Notes under the pieces: generated by a model | Seen by the model: the letters and a program-made list of their open reading frames with translations, nothing else | The model's database searches: none | What the model was told of the DNA's origin: nothing | Part shown: piece after piece, positions 53,083 through 64,000 of the stretch | How the letters are laid out: every line of letters begins with the position of its first letter | Numbering within the stretch: position 1 is the first letter of the stretch | Position numbers and translations under genes: made by a program | Assembly: GCF_040939455.1 (NCBI RefSeq) | Contig: NC_134109.1 | Coordinates: 72,011,001-72,075,000, forward strand | Length of the DNA: 64,000 nucleotides | Origin: Microcebus murinus | Taxonomy: Eukaryota > Chordata > Mammalia > Primates > Cheirogaleidae | Direction of reading: 5' to 3'

Positions 53083-53093
53083 ATGTGTGTGTA

Positions 53094-53150
<57 letters not shown>
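53083..53150. repeat. (GT)n(AT)n microsatellite joined to a poly-T
   Basis: 'gtgtgtgtgtgtgtatatat' runs into the T-rich tail of the next Alu. Confidence 0.92.
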
Positions 53151-53152
<2 letters not shown>

Positions 53153-53440
53153 CCTGTGGAGACACTGTCTCACTCTGTTGCCCAGGCTAGAGTATGGTGG
53201 TATCATCATGGCTCACTGCAACCTCAAGCTGCTGGGCTGGAGCGATCCTCCTACTTCAGCCTCCTGTGTAGCTGGGACTACAGGGGTCTCACCCTGCCCT
53301 ACTAATTTTCCTATTTTTTGTAGAGGCAAGTTTGCACTGTGTTGCTTAGGTTGGTCTTCAACTTGTGGCCTCAAGCAATCCTCCCACCTTGGCCTTCCAA
53401 TATGCAGGATTAGAAGCATGAACAATCACACCCAACCCTT
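53134..53440 (-). repeat. Alu, older (J-like)
   Basis: Reverse-oriented, diverged Alu without the lemur middle segment. Confidence 0.85.
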
Positions 53441-53608
53441 AAAATTTTTTGATTGAATTAGTGTACGTATAGTATTTGATAAAAGTGGTATGTATTTAGT
53501 ATTTATAGTACTCATTGAACATATCAAATAGGAAAAAACCATTCTATTATAATGTCTAATCTAATCTAATGTAACCGTGGGTTATATTAAATAAGACACA
53601 TATATTTA

Positions 53609-53941
<333 letters not shown>

Positions 53942-53944
53942 AGG

Positions 53945-56450
53945 ATACATATATTTATGATTATGCAGCTGTTGCAAGGTCAACAAATTAATGCATAAAG
54001 TGAGATATGAATCTCCCCATCTAGAAGCAAAGGCAACCTTCCTGTTGAGCTGATTATATCAAAACAGGTTGTAGTCTTGAGGACAAGACACCAAGAAGAG
54101 AAGGAAACTTAAAGGTGAGGATAAATTTTTAATTTTTGGAACTAGGATGATTATGAAGAGGTAAACTAAGCCTGCATTGCTAGTCATTTAGGTGAGAAAT
54201 CATGAAAAAATGGTTCTCCACTGTGTGTGCTCTACACATTCTCCATTGTTCCAAGCAAGAAACCTCCCTGCTCCACAAGGTAAGAAAGCAATGATGCAGA
54301 GAGCAGCCACTTACCCTTGGAACAGAGAAGCAGCAACAATGATTCTAAAAACTCAGATTCATAGACTTTGACCCCCAAATCCAATGTACAAGACTGAGCT
54401 CCATGTAGTTAAGCTATAGACTACTCTTTTTGACATTAAAAACAACAAACAAAAACGTTGCAGAAAAACTATTAGCCACAGGGAAAGTATGGTAAATGAA
54501 TTTCACAGAGAATTTCTAATGTGATTGTAAGAAGCAGTTCCTAATATATTCACTATTAAACTCTATGTGAGACCTTAGTCCTCACATACATGGATTTGAT
54601 GTTATCCATTCTTCTTTTTTTTGATGTCACTTCTCCCGAAGGTGCAGGTGAGGAACGGAATGCACAACAAAGAGGTAATTGAGAGAGAATGAAAAAATTT
54701 CAGTTTTCTCTTGTTTTCAGTCCCAGTGGATAAAGCTAGTTCCATACCATTTTGCTCAAAATCTCCACAAAAGTTATATAATTCCTGGTGCTTTAGCCAC
54801 TTCCTGAGAAGAGGAACAACTGTGGATGACTTGGGCACTATTCAGTGCACTTATTTTGGAAAGTATGAATTGCATGGTAATCTAAACACGCTGAGGGATT
54901 TTCTTTTTTACTTTTGGTTCTTGAACTGGAAGAGAGACCAATATTCTTTGATACAGTCTCTTGAGCATATGGAATGAACAAGTGTATAGGTGAGGAGGCT
55001 CACCTGTGGTGCCCATCACGGAAGATGTCCCCTACGCACTGTGAAGCTTTCCTAGACCATCCTGGAGAAAGACTGCAGGGAGCTCACACAGATTTGTTCC
55101 TTCACTGGCTCTAATGTGGAAGTCCTGTGTAAAAGGTTCAGGCATGCATTGCTTCACTTCTCTCACAGCCTGTGATGCTGATGGCTTGTTTCTCACTGAG
55201 TGTGTTGAAACCATATGTTGGTCCTAATTTATGCCTAATTTTAGCCACTGTTGAGAATTCTCAAATCTCCCTTCATGTGATCCTAGAACTTTCCATGTTG
55301 TCCTTAGGGACCTTCTTACTTCTTGCCTAGGGATTTCATTGATATTTTTAATAGTTTACCAGTAGGGACTATTACAAATTATGTGCTACTTTAACTCTGA
55401 GGAGACCCCATGGTCTCTTTAAGTTTGTGCTTCTTAAACAAGGTATGTGATTTTGTGCCCTGTGATACATAAAGCTCGAGATTAAATGTTTTCCTCAGGG
55501 GCAATTTTACTTAGAAGGATGACTTTATATAGCAACAAATATGTGTGTAGTATAAATTAGAAAGTATGGTTTGTGATAATTTTTAAGATAAAATTTTTAA
55601 TTTCAAAGAAATATCATCTCTGAATGCCCCATGTTTGGCAATCACTATTGCCAGACATGCTGAGAAGACTGAGAGACTGAGAAACTGAGAAACATCATAC
55701 AAGAGCATCTCATCACTTAACACTGGCAGGTCCATCTTCCTCCCACACCTAATCTCACTATGAAATGGCCACAGCTAAAAAGGAGTATATTCTCATTTTA
55801 AGTAGATTGGCCTTTTAGCTGATGGCCTTTCTGTTTCAGCATAGGGTTTGGGTACAAAAATGGAATTTGTTCTTGGCCGAATTTTCTTTGAATACTTTTC
55901 TAATCTAGATTTTGCACTACAGCCTCTGAGAGGCACCTGTTCCTCTGTGGTTGACATGGAAACTGCTGTGTACAAATAAAAATACGCTTAGGGCATATTC
56001 CATACCACACGTGATTTGGGGGTTGTCACAACTGATTTCAGGAGGAAGCACTATGAGTAAAGATATCCAGTGGGGAGTGAAGGTTTTTGAGGTTCAAGAA
56101 GAAGACTGGACATGGTGAAGTGCAAGACTTACACAGTGGTCAGGAGGAGAGAGGACTGACTGGAGCAGCCTGAGGGCTTTGAATGGCAGAAAGGGGAGTT
56201 TGTACTTTAAGGGATAGAGATGTGAAGCATATTCTGTTCTTAGTGTGAAAGACCGCCTCAAACAATGGAAGATGTCTATTATTAGTGGGTATTTTATTAT
56301 TTTTTTTTTGCTGTGGCTTCTTGATTCATTATCTTTAAGAATATTTATTTTCTGAAAATAAAAGATTGCACTCTCTTGAAAGGCTTCAGGTACACATACA
56401 ATTGATTCTTTCCATTAGCTAAGATTAAAACCAGCAAAGATACATCACAG
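53945..56450. other. Intergenic between OR11H7 and OR11H6, unassigned
   Basis: Unique sequence. Several short open frames (54,602-54,977; 55,793-55,975) have no recognisable homology. Confidence 0.4.
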
Positions 56451-56454
56451 AAAA

Positions 56455-56532
56455 AGGATATATATACATTATATACATACATATATATCTATATATATAT
56501 ATGTACACACACATACACACACACACACACCC
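56455..56532. repeat. (TA)n/(CA)n microsatellite
   Basis: 'atatatctatatatatatat' followed by 'cacacacacacac'. It lies about 200 bases past the OR11H6 stop. Confidence 0.9.
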
Positions 56533-56738
56533 AACCCCATATAATTACTCAGTGAGGCCATGCATGTTTAAAAGACTTTATTGAGCATTTATCATTGATG
56601 AGCTGAGGAACTGTGAAAGCTAAGTCTCACTGTCTTCTTGAGTATGAGCCAGAACATACTCACTGAAGCCATTGACTGTGGTTATTATAAATAACTAAGA
56701 TCAGAAGTAACCAATGCAACTTCTTTTCTGAAGATGTC

Positions 56739-57662
56739 TCAGTTTTGGCTAAGTGCCAATGCCAGGACTTTCTTTAGGGCATTTTTCATGTCTTTGTTTC
56801 GGAGACTATAGATAAGGGGATTTAAGAGCGGAGTCACTACTGAATATACCAGAGTGACAATCTTCTGCATTCCTGCTGGGTTCCCTGATGTTGGGCTCAC
56901 ATACATCACCATGAGGGTTCCATAGAATAGAGATACCACCGTTAGGTGGGACCCACATGTGGAGAACGCTTTAGTTCGACCAGCACCAGAGGGAACACGA
57001 AGCACTGCTCTGATGACCATTGTGTAAGATCCCAAGATGGAGAGGAAGGGCCCAAAAATAATCACTGAGTTGAAGGTGTAACAGAGAAGTTCAATGGAAG
57101 GAGCAGAGATGCAGGCCAGTGCGAACAATGGGCCCGGGTCACACACGAAGTGGTCAATGATGTTGGGTCCACAGAAGGGAAGCTGGGAGATAAGGACAAT
57201 GGGGACCGGATAGCAGAGAAATCCACTCACCCAGCATACACAGACCAGGGTTACGCAGACCCTCCTCGTCATGGTGGAGGGATAGTGCAGTGGGCGGCAG
57301 ATCGCCAGGTACCGATCATAAGCCATGACTGATAAGAAGAAACACTCTGTTGTACCCAATGAGAAAAAGAAATAGAACTGGAGGAAGCAGCCAGAGAAGG
57401 AGATGGTCTTAGTCTCAGAGAGGATATTCACCAGCATGTTTGGGACAGTGGAGGAAATGTACCAGATCTCTAGAAAGGCAAAGTTTCCCAAGAGGATGTA
57501 CATGGGTGTGTGGAGCTGCCTGTCCCATTTCACAGCGCAGACAATAGCCCCATTCCCCAGCAGCGCCAGGACATAGAGAACCAGGATTAATGAGAAGAAG
57601 AAGCTCTGCATCTCCCTTTGACCTTGGAAACCCAAGAGGATAAACTCAGTCATGAAATGCAT
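56739..57662 (-). CDS. OR11H6: OR11H6, olfactory receptor family 11 subfamily H
   Basis: An intact single-exon odorant receptor. From MHFMTEFILLGF it is 307 residues. Hallmarks: LLGN in TM1, LHTPMY, GCF cysteine before TM3, MAYDRYLAIC (about 113-122), KAFSTCGSH in TM6, NPLIYSLRN in TM7 (about 281-289). The frame is open upstream to 57767, and the residues just before MHF (LTALGPQNRT) match the human OR11H6 entry, which starts further 5'. On the - strand those upstream codons pass through a poly-T tract and an acceptor 'tttttaacag', so in a spliced transcript the first ATG is at 57662. The position corresponding to the OR11H4 start Met is Gln (CAG). The family sequon (NRT) would lie 5' of this ATG and remain untranslated. 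It is farthest from TTC5 in the trio, as in human. Confidence 0.9.
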   Translation of the reverse strand: MHFMTEFILLGFQGQREMQSFFFSLILVLYVLALLGNGAIVCAVKWDRQLHTPMYILLGNFAFLEIWYISSTVPNMLVNILSETKTISFSGCFLQFYFFFSLGTTECFFLSVMAYDRYLAICRPLHYPSTMTRRVCVTLVCVCWVSGFLCYPVPIVLISQLPFCGPNIIDHFVCDPGPLFALACISAPSIELLCYTFNSVIIFGPFLSILGSYTMVIRAVLRVPSGAGRTKAFSTCGSHLTVVSLFYGTLMVMYVSPTSGNPAGMQKIVTLVYSVVTPLLNPLIYSLRNKDMKNALKKVLALALSQN

Positions 57663-57685
57663 TGTTCTGTTCTGGGGTCCCAGAG

Positions 57686-57710
57686 CTGTTAAAAAAAAAA
57701 ACCAAAAAAA
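57686..57710 (-). promoter_or_regulatory. OR11H6: Splice acceptor 5' of the OR11H6 start
   Basis: On the - strand a T-rich tract ending 'tttttttaacag' precedes 'ctctgggaccccag', parallel to the acceptors of OR11H4 and OR11H7. Confidence 0.55.
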
Positions 57711-57774
57711 ACAACAGATGTAACCAAGAAATGAATAATAGTAAACATTTGTAGATTTTTCTAACACATGCTGG

Positions 57775-58300
57775 AAAATACACTAAGTGTTTTTGCCTGT
57801 ATTATCTTATTTGAGCCTTCTCATGACCCTTTGAGCTGTAGGGAGGTATTCTTTATTTTTTTCTTTTCTTTTTTTTTTTTTTTTTTTTTTGAGACAGAGT
57901 CTCACTTTGTTGTCCAGGCTAGAGTGAGTGCCGTGGCGTCAGCCTAGCTCACAGCAACCTCAAACTCCTGGGCTCGAGTGATCCTTCTGCCTCAGCCTCC
58001 CGAGTAGCTGGGACTACAGGCATGCGCCACCATGCCCGGCTAATTTTTTATATATATATATCAGTTGGCCAATTAATTTCTTTCTGTTTATAGTAGAGAC
58101 GGGGTCTCGCTCTTGCTCAGGCTGGTTTTGAACTCCTGACCTTGAGCAATCCGCCCGCCTCGGCCTCCCAAGAGCTAGGATTACAGGCGTGAGCCACAGC
58201 GCCCGGCCTTATTTTTTTCTTTTACAGATAAGGAAACTGAAGTTCAGAGAGATTTAAGGAATTCACTTATGGTACAAAGTCAGTAGCTTCTAGATCCACT
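57775..58300 (+). repeat. MIR split by an Alu
   Basis: 'gcctgtattatcttatttgagcc' type sequence at 57,795-57,850 continues at 58,222 with 'ttttacagataaggaaactgaag'. The two halves of one MIR are separated by the Alu. Confidence 0.65.
57868..58207 (-). repeat. Alu, lemur type, young
   Basis: Near-consensus reverse Alu with T-rich tail. It is flanked by 'ttatttttttctttt' on both sides. Confidence 0.93.
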
Positions 58301-59600
58301 GGCCTATTTGGAGATTGCTTTGGAACAAACCTCACTTCATTTCAAATATTTCTATAACCCTGAGTCTCAGTAATGTTTCATCTGTCATAGTAAAATCATT
58401 ACCCCTTGGATATCCTACATACAAGTATACATTTTGGACATGTTCATTGCCTTCTAGACAAAGGTTCATATGTAGAAGTCCTATGAAAAGCAGATAAGAA
58501 TGGAACTGTGGGGTGGGAGTCTTGAGCTTCCTTCCTTTTGCTAGTCTTAGGGAGGTACCCTGGAACCCCTAGGAATCTGTAAAATGGTTTGAAAAGTATG
58601 TATCTACTTCTCTCTAGATCACATTCTCCTTGAGGGCATCTGGATTTGCTGAATAATCCATCTGATTCCTCTCCTAAGGAGCTATGCTCTCAACGCACTT
58701 CTTTATGTTGAGCAAAATTTGTCTCCTTTATAACCTGTGTTGATCCTGGGGCTTCCCAAGTCAACAAGCAAACTTCAACTTTGTTGGAGCTACAGAAACT
58801 AATTCCTTTCCCATGATGGTGAGGATGAGGTCTTAAATAACTGGAGGCAGCTGTTATGTTCCCTGTGCATAATTCTTTTGCATCCACCATTTTCCCTGGC
58901 TTGTTTTGCACCCACTGCAAGGTGCACTATTCTACATCATGGCTTAGCTCTTGAGGTACCTTGCTGCTGGGTAAGTCGATTTCTCTGGGAGCAGGAATCC
59001 AGGAAGTTACGTTTACTCTGCCATTTTTCTTCTCCCCAATTTTTCTAGTAATAGAACCACATGCTTTCATTTTTGCTAGGGATTAAGCCCCAAACTCTAT
59101 AATATGTCCCTGCATCATCTGCTTTTACCTAAGTTAAATAATGAATAGAAAAGTTGCCTTACGATGTGCAGAGATCAGAAAGATCTTGCTGATATTGGCT
59201 GAAGTGGAAGTTGAGACAAAGCTAAAAACCTGGATAGTTTACTAAGAATCTTGTTGAAACTATTGGTCAAGCTTATTTCTATGTCCTCAAGTTTCCTGGT
59301 TAAAGTTTGGGATCTTTGGCTGCATAAACCACCATCAATATTTTAAATTTCGCAATATATTGACCTTAAAAGTAGGATAATTGACCATATTATTTATGAA
59401 TGTCTCTGTAAAGATACTTACAAAATTCCATCCTTATGCCATGTATACAATCTGTAGAGTACAAGAGACCTGCTTCTCAGTACTTGATCAAACCTGGAGC
59501 AAACTCAAAAAGATGAATGTTTTATTGCCAAGGTACCTTTGGATATTCATATTAATAATATTATTAGAATGAAAAAATTCTTTAATAAACATGATTTACA
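58300..59600. other. Intergenic upstream of OR11H6, nothing recognised
   Basis: Unique sequence where OR11H6 non-coding exons and promoter may lie. Confidence 0.4.
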
Positions 59601-59616
59601 TAAAAATGTAAATTTA

Positions 59617-60231
59617 TAGCTGAATAGTATTCCATGGTATACATATACCACATTTTATTAATCCATTCTTGGATTGATGGGCACTTGGGCTGTTTCCACA
59701 GCCTTGCAATTATGAATTGTGCTGCTATAAACATTCGAGTGCAGGTGTCTTTTTTGTAGAGTGTCATTGGATCTTTTGGGTCGATGCCCAGCAATGGGAT
59801 TGCTGGATCTAATGGTAGACCCACTTGTATCGCTTAAGGTATCTCCATATTGCTTTCCACAACGGTGATATAGCACATCTTATATTTTCCTGGTTAGAGT
59901 TGGAACCCATACTACTAAGTGAAGTATCCCAAGAATGGAAAAACAAGCACCACATATACTCACCAGCGAACTGGTATTAACTGAGCAGCACCTAAGTGGA
60001 CACATAGGTACTATAGTAATAGGGTATTGGGCAGGTGGGAGGGGGGAGGGGGGCGGATATATACATACATAATGAGTGAGATGTGCACCATCTGGGGGAT
60101 GGTCGCACTGGAAACTCACACTTGTGGGGGGAGGGGGGGAAAGGGCATTTTTTGAAACCTTAAAATTTGTACCCCCATAATATGCCGGAAAAAAAAAAAA
60201 GAATGTTAGATCCGTGTTCAAGGCTTAGAAA
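59617..60231 (+). mobile_element. Young L1 insertion with 5' inversion and 3' transduction
   Basis: Bounded by an exact 15-bp duplication aaaaatgtaaattta at 59602-59616 and 60232-60246. The left part (59,617 to about 59,878) reads as the L1 ORF2 C-terminus on the - strand (LPLDPAIPLLGIDPKD, WYMYTMEYYSAI). The right part is the ORF2 end/3' UTR on the + strand with its G-rich tract and 'acccccataatatgcc' terminus. After the first A run come 28 bases, 'gaatgttagatccgtgttca' and 'aggcttag', then a second A run. No coding capacity remains. Confidence 0.88.
60028..60056 (+). other. G-rich tract of the L1 3' UTR (potential G-quadruplex)
   Basis: Four or more runs of at least three G separated by one to a few bases. 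A polypurine/G-quadruplex tract is a known feature of mammalian L1 3' UTRs. Confidence 0.7.
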
Positions 60232-60340
60232 AAAAATGTAAATTTAGTCCAAGTACTTTAGTTTAATGGGTTATAATTATAATGACCACATGTATAAAAA
60301 TTTCTGTGAGAGTTTTAATTTTATCATTTATGTTTCTTTC

Positions 60341-60606
60341 CTTTTTTTGTTTTTCTTTGAGACATAGTCTCGCTGTGTTGCACAGGCTAGAGTGCAGTGG
60401 TATAATCATAGCTCACTGCAACTTCAAACTCCTGGGCTCAAGCAGTCCTCTTGCTTAGCCTCTGGAGTAGCTGGAACTATGCATGGAATTTTTTTTTTTT
60501 TAGTAGAGATGGGGGTCTTCCTCTTGCTCAGGCTGGTCTCAAACTCCTGGCCTGAAGCAATGCTCCTGCCTCAGCCTCCCAGAGTGCAAGGATTATAGGC
60601 ATGAGC
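60341..60606 (-). repeat. Alu, older (J-like), internally deleted
   Basis: Reverse-oriented Alu missing part of the middle near 60,480-60,500. Confidence 0.82.
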
Positions 60607-60609
60607 CAA

Positions 60610-62565
60610 GAATCATAATTTCAAATATACTTTCCATAACCATACTTACATTTGCAAGAACACATGCTATCATTTTTATTTGGAAAATATAGTTAATGGA
60701 CTTGCAATAAAAAATAGGTTAGGTGCTGAATTTAAGTTGTAGCATTTGATCCATTTGTTTATTTGTTGAGGCATTTAACAAATGTTTATTTACTGATTAT
60801 TATATTCCTAGCAGTGTGCTAAGATCTGAGGTACAATGGTGAATATGCAAAACACAATTCCTCCCCTTTTGGAATGTATGCTTTATAAAAACAATCAGCC
60901 CATGCTTAAGAGTATGCTGTGGGCTTGAAGAAAGATATTTATTCCAGTTACAAATAAATAAATCTATGCAGTCCAGGTGGCATGATATATTTTATTTGGC
61001 ATAAATTAGGTATTTTGGGCTTTGCAAGACAGTAGACAGAGAGACATGAGACATGAATTAACTTACCCTGCTCACAGGCCAGGAAGTTCTTAGCACCAAG
61101 AAGAGAAATTTAATTCCAACTCATGATACTTGACCTGGAACCAGACCTCATAAGTTTTGACTCCCACCTGATTATTATTTGACTTCATAATGTCCAAGAC
61201 CTTGTTGACCTTATTTGTCCTGCATTGAAATTTTAATTATCTATAGACTATAGGTTCATAGAAAGATGGAAAAATAAATTTCACAGATAATTTGAAATCT
61301 CACTCCATCAATTTCTATTGTCTCCACCTCCAGGTTACATCTAATAGTAGCTCAAATGGTAAAATTAAATTCACCTCTTTTGTCTTACTATTCACCTCAA
61401 GTGGTAGTACAGATGGGAGATTGGGTAGAAGAGGAGGGACAAAGAGCCTGGGCTGTTCATTCTGTATGAACTGATAAGGGAGCCAGATCCTCTTCCATAG
61501 CCCCAACCACTTGCTGGGGTTTTAAGCCACTTGCCCAGGGAAGGGCATTTTTAAAATTATAAGTGCAGAGGTTCTTTTAAGTATTATATTATTAAGGTTA
61601 ATCTGTAGGTAAATCCAAATGAAAAGGGAATTTGCCGTCTTACTTTCTTCTCAGTTTCTACTTGCCATTGGTCACTTGTCAACAACTGTGAAGAAATAAG
61701 AACAGCTTGCTTTAATTTTCCTGCTGAAAGATAATATGTCAATAAAAACTTCACTGACTAATTTTGCAAGGTGGTATGAGACTCATGCTGCATCTATCTG
61801 AAGGGAACTTAATGGTCCTCCTAAAATATCAAAGATATTAGAGCCCCATTTCCCCTAAGTGAGCTGTACAGTGGGAACACTGTGATACCTGAGTGAGCCC
61901 TTAATGTGAATATATCACCCTGGAAACTCTTTAGGAGTGTGTTGGGCAAAAAGAAGCGAAGGGCCTAACATGTTGTTCCTGCAAAGAACAAAGGAACACA
62001 AAATTACCAGATTTATAGAAGAACCACATATTCTTAGCATCTGACAGCAGTGAATGCACGGAAGTAGTGGTGCATGATGCAGGCAGACTTTCCTCACATA
62101 CCTGATAGCATTTCTGGCTCCAAGAGGAGGATATGAGGGAAGCTGCAGACACAAGAATCTCATTTACACAGTGTTAAAGCTGTGTTATGGATGGAGAGTA
62201 TTATCTGTGGCTCCAAAAACTTGCTTTCTTTACTACTCTGAACCAAATGAAATATGTTTTTCATGTCAGTGATTATTAAGAGTTTACTGGTCTCTCCTGA
62301 ATAGGATCCACAGGTCCCCAGTGTTCATTGGGAGGGACTTACTTCCCGTGCCTGTATTTCTGTGTATACATTTAATTCTACGTATATCTGTTTATATTTT
62401 CCCCAGTGGTTTGACTAGTGAGACAGAGAAGCAGGATAAATATCTAAGAGAAGCTGTGAAAACTTTCGTCTATGTGGAGATATCCTCCCTCTAAGAAACT
62501 GATCTACCTGGAAGGAGGGAAGAGGCTGAAAGAAGGGGAGAGAGAGAAAGAAAATATAGATGTGT
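60610..62565. other. Intergenic, nothing recognised
   Basis: Unique sequence beyond OR11H6. Short open frames show no homology I can name. Confidence 0.4.
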
Positions 62566-62567
62566 AT

Positions 62568-62613
62568 CTAAGTGTATGTGTTGTGTGTGTGTACATGTGT
62601 GTGTGTGTGTGTG
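62568..62613. repeat. (GT)n microsatellite
   Basis: Interrupted 'gtgtgtgtgtgtgtgtg' tract. Confidence 0.9.
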
Positions 62614-62619
62614 ATCATC

Positions 62620-63240
62620 TCTCCCAAATAGACTTGCTTCATTCTTTTTTTTGAATCCATGTAATTGGCAAACATTTGTAACATACCTACTATGTGTGTT
62701 CTGAGTTAAACACTGAGTACACACAGATAGAAACCAACAAGGTCAAGACTTCATGGAGATTACGTAATTGTTTTGGGTTAAAATATACAGATATGGAACA
62801 AATTTCTGTTATATAATTTGAACTAGACTTACTTTGTTCTCAGTGCCTCACCTGTAAACACTGAGATTAAAAAATTCTTTGTCTATAAATAGTTTACTTA
62901 ATTTTGTTATATTTAACATAAGATAAATAATCTCCTTTTTCAATTTTAAGTATAACTTGAACATATCTGTTTGAAAAAGTTTGGTCTTCTGTAAAAGCAG
63001 ATTTGTAAGGCTGTTAACTGACATGATGTAATATTAGTAAAAGTTTAGCCTTCTGAATAGTTCAGAGGTGGGAAGTATTAATTCTATCAGTAACATATCA
63101 GGGGAAAGAGGACAAAGAAATTGAGGCAGAGAACCTAAGGAGGAGATTAATTCAATCATAGCAAGAGCTCACGTAGAGAACACGACTGAATTTAGGGGTA
63201 ATGCTGTGTAAGTGTAGAGTAGATTCTTAAAAATGTAGTG
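62620..63240. other. Intergenic, nothing recognised
   Basis: AT-rich unique sequence. Confidence 0.4.
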
Positions 63241-63244
63241 AATA

Positions 63245-64000
63245 GACAATCCACACAATGGGGCAAGATATTTGCAAACTACCCATCCAACAAGGGATTA
63301 ATAACTAGAATATATAAGGAGCTCCAATAACTCAATAGGAAAAAATAAAATAATCCAATTAAATTATGGGCAATGGACCTGAATAGACATTTCTCAAAAG
63401 AAGACATACAAATGGCCAACAGGTGTATGAACAAATGCTCAACATCATTAGTCATCAGAGAAATGCAAATTAAAACTACAATGAGATATAATCCCATCCT
63501 AGTTAAAATGGCTTTTATTAAAAAAAAGACAGGCAATAATGAATGCTGGTGAGGATGCAGAGAAAGGGGAATCCTTATACACTGTTGATGGGAATGTGAA
63601 TTAGTGCAATCGCTATAAATAACAGTATGAAAGTTTCTCAAAAAACTAAAAATAGAACTACCATATCAACCAGCAATCCAACTGCTGGGTACATATCCAA
63701 AGGTGGAGAATTCAGTATATTGAAAAGATATCTGCACTCCCATATTTATTGCAGCACTATTCACAACAGTCTAGATATGGAATCAATGTAAGCGTCCATC
63801 AGTGGATGAATGGATAAAGCAATTATGGCACATATACACAATAGAATATTATATAGCCACAAAAGAATGAAATCCTGCGATTTGTTGCAACATGGATGGA
63901 ACTAGAGAATGTTATGTTAAGTGAAATAAGGCAAGCATAGAAAGACAAATCTCACATGTTATCACTCATATGTGGGAGCTAAATATTAAAAAGAATTGAG
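63245..64000 (+). mobile_element. L1 ORF2 3' region, sense, continues past the window
   Basis: 'caatggggcaagatatttgc', 'atgggcaatggacctgaata' and 'tggatgaatggataaagcaa' are sense L1 ORF2-end motifs. Stops and frameshifts break the frame. The 3' UTR lies beyond the window. Confidence 0.85.

Noticed and set aside
59582..59824. An 80-codon - strand frame resembling a real protein (LPLDPAIPLLGIDPKD)
   Set aside because: It is the C-terminus of L1 ORF2 in the inverted half of a truncated insertion, not a host gene.
63279..63641. A 120-codon - strand open frame near the right end
   Set aside because: It is antisense to an L1 ORF2 fragment that reads on the + strand.

Overview
This is a primate nuclear genome window, almost certainly from a strepsirrhine (lemur type, for example a mouse or dwarf lemur). 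About thirty Alu copies are present. Most carry the lemur-type middle segment in which a TA-rich stretch reading like 'ggccaactaatatatatag' sits between the two arms. The young LINE-1 3' ends share a tail ('acccccataatatgcc') that I take to be lineage-specific. The region is syntenic with human 14q11.2, in inverted orientation relative to the human chromosome.

Layout. (1) 1-2,860: last intron, last coding exon and 3' UTR of CCNB1IP1 (HEI10), + strand. (2) 5,702-20,263: a complete TTC5 (Strap) gene, + strand. It has ten coding exons whose junctions all fit GT-AG, and they add up to 440 codons, the human length. (3) 20,960-21,450: a broken RFK (riboflavin kinase) retrocopy just downstream of TTC5, cut by a lemur Alu. 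(4) 21,800-37,200: a gene-free, repeat-dense spacer made mostly of old antisense L1, Alus, a MaLR-like LTR, an ERV-like solo LTR and MIR. It contains one textbook CTCF motif at 34,921-34,939. (5) 37,246-57,662: three intact olfactory receptor genes on the - strand, in the order OR11H4, OR11H7, OR11H6, which is the human order moving away from TTC5. The spacers contain nested L1 and Alu. (6) 57,700-64,000: repeats and unassigned intergenic DNA, including a recent L1 with a twin-priming inversion and a short 3' transduction, ending inside a sense L1 ORF2 fragment.

The genes form two functional blocks. CCNB1IP1 (meiotic crossover control) and TTC5 (p300/JMY cofactor and tubulin mRNA autoregulation) are broadly or germline-expressed co-oriented genes. 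The OR11H genes are single-coding-exon chemoreceptors expected to be silent outside olfactory neurons. Each OR has a splice acceptor directly upstream of its coding start, so each should have upstream non-coding exons. The CTCF motif lies between the blocks and is a plausible boundary.

I found no new protein system. The most interesting items are sequence-level events: a 40-bp copy of TTC5 exon 9 embedded in an L2-like repeat of the preceding intron, the inverted and 3'-transducing L1, the loss of the ancestral start codon in OR11H6, an intact OR11H7 (a segregating pseudogene in people), and the candidate insulator.
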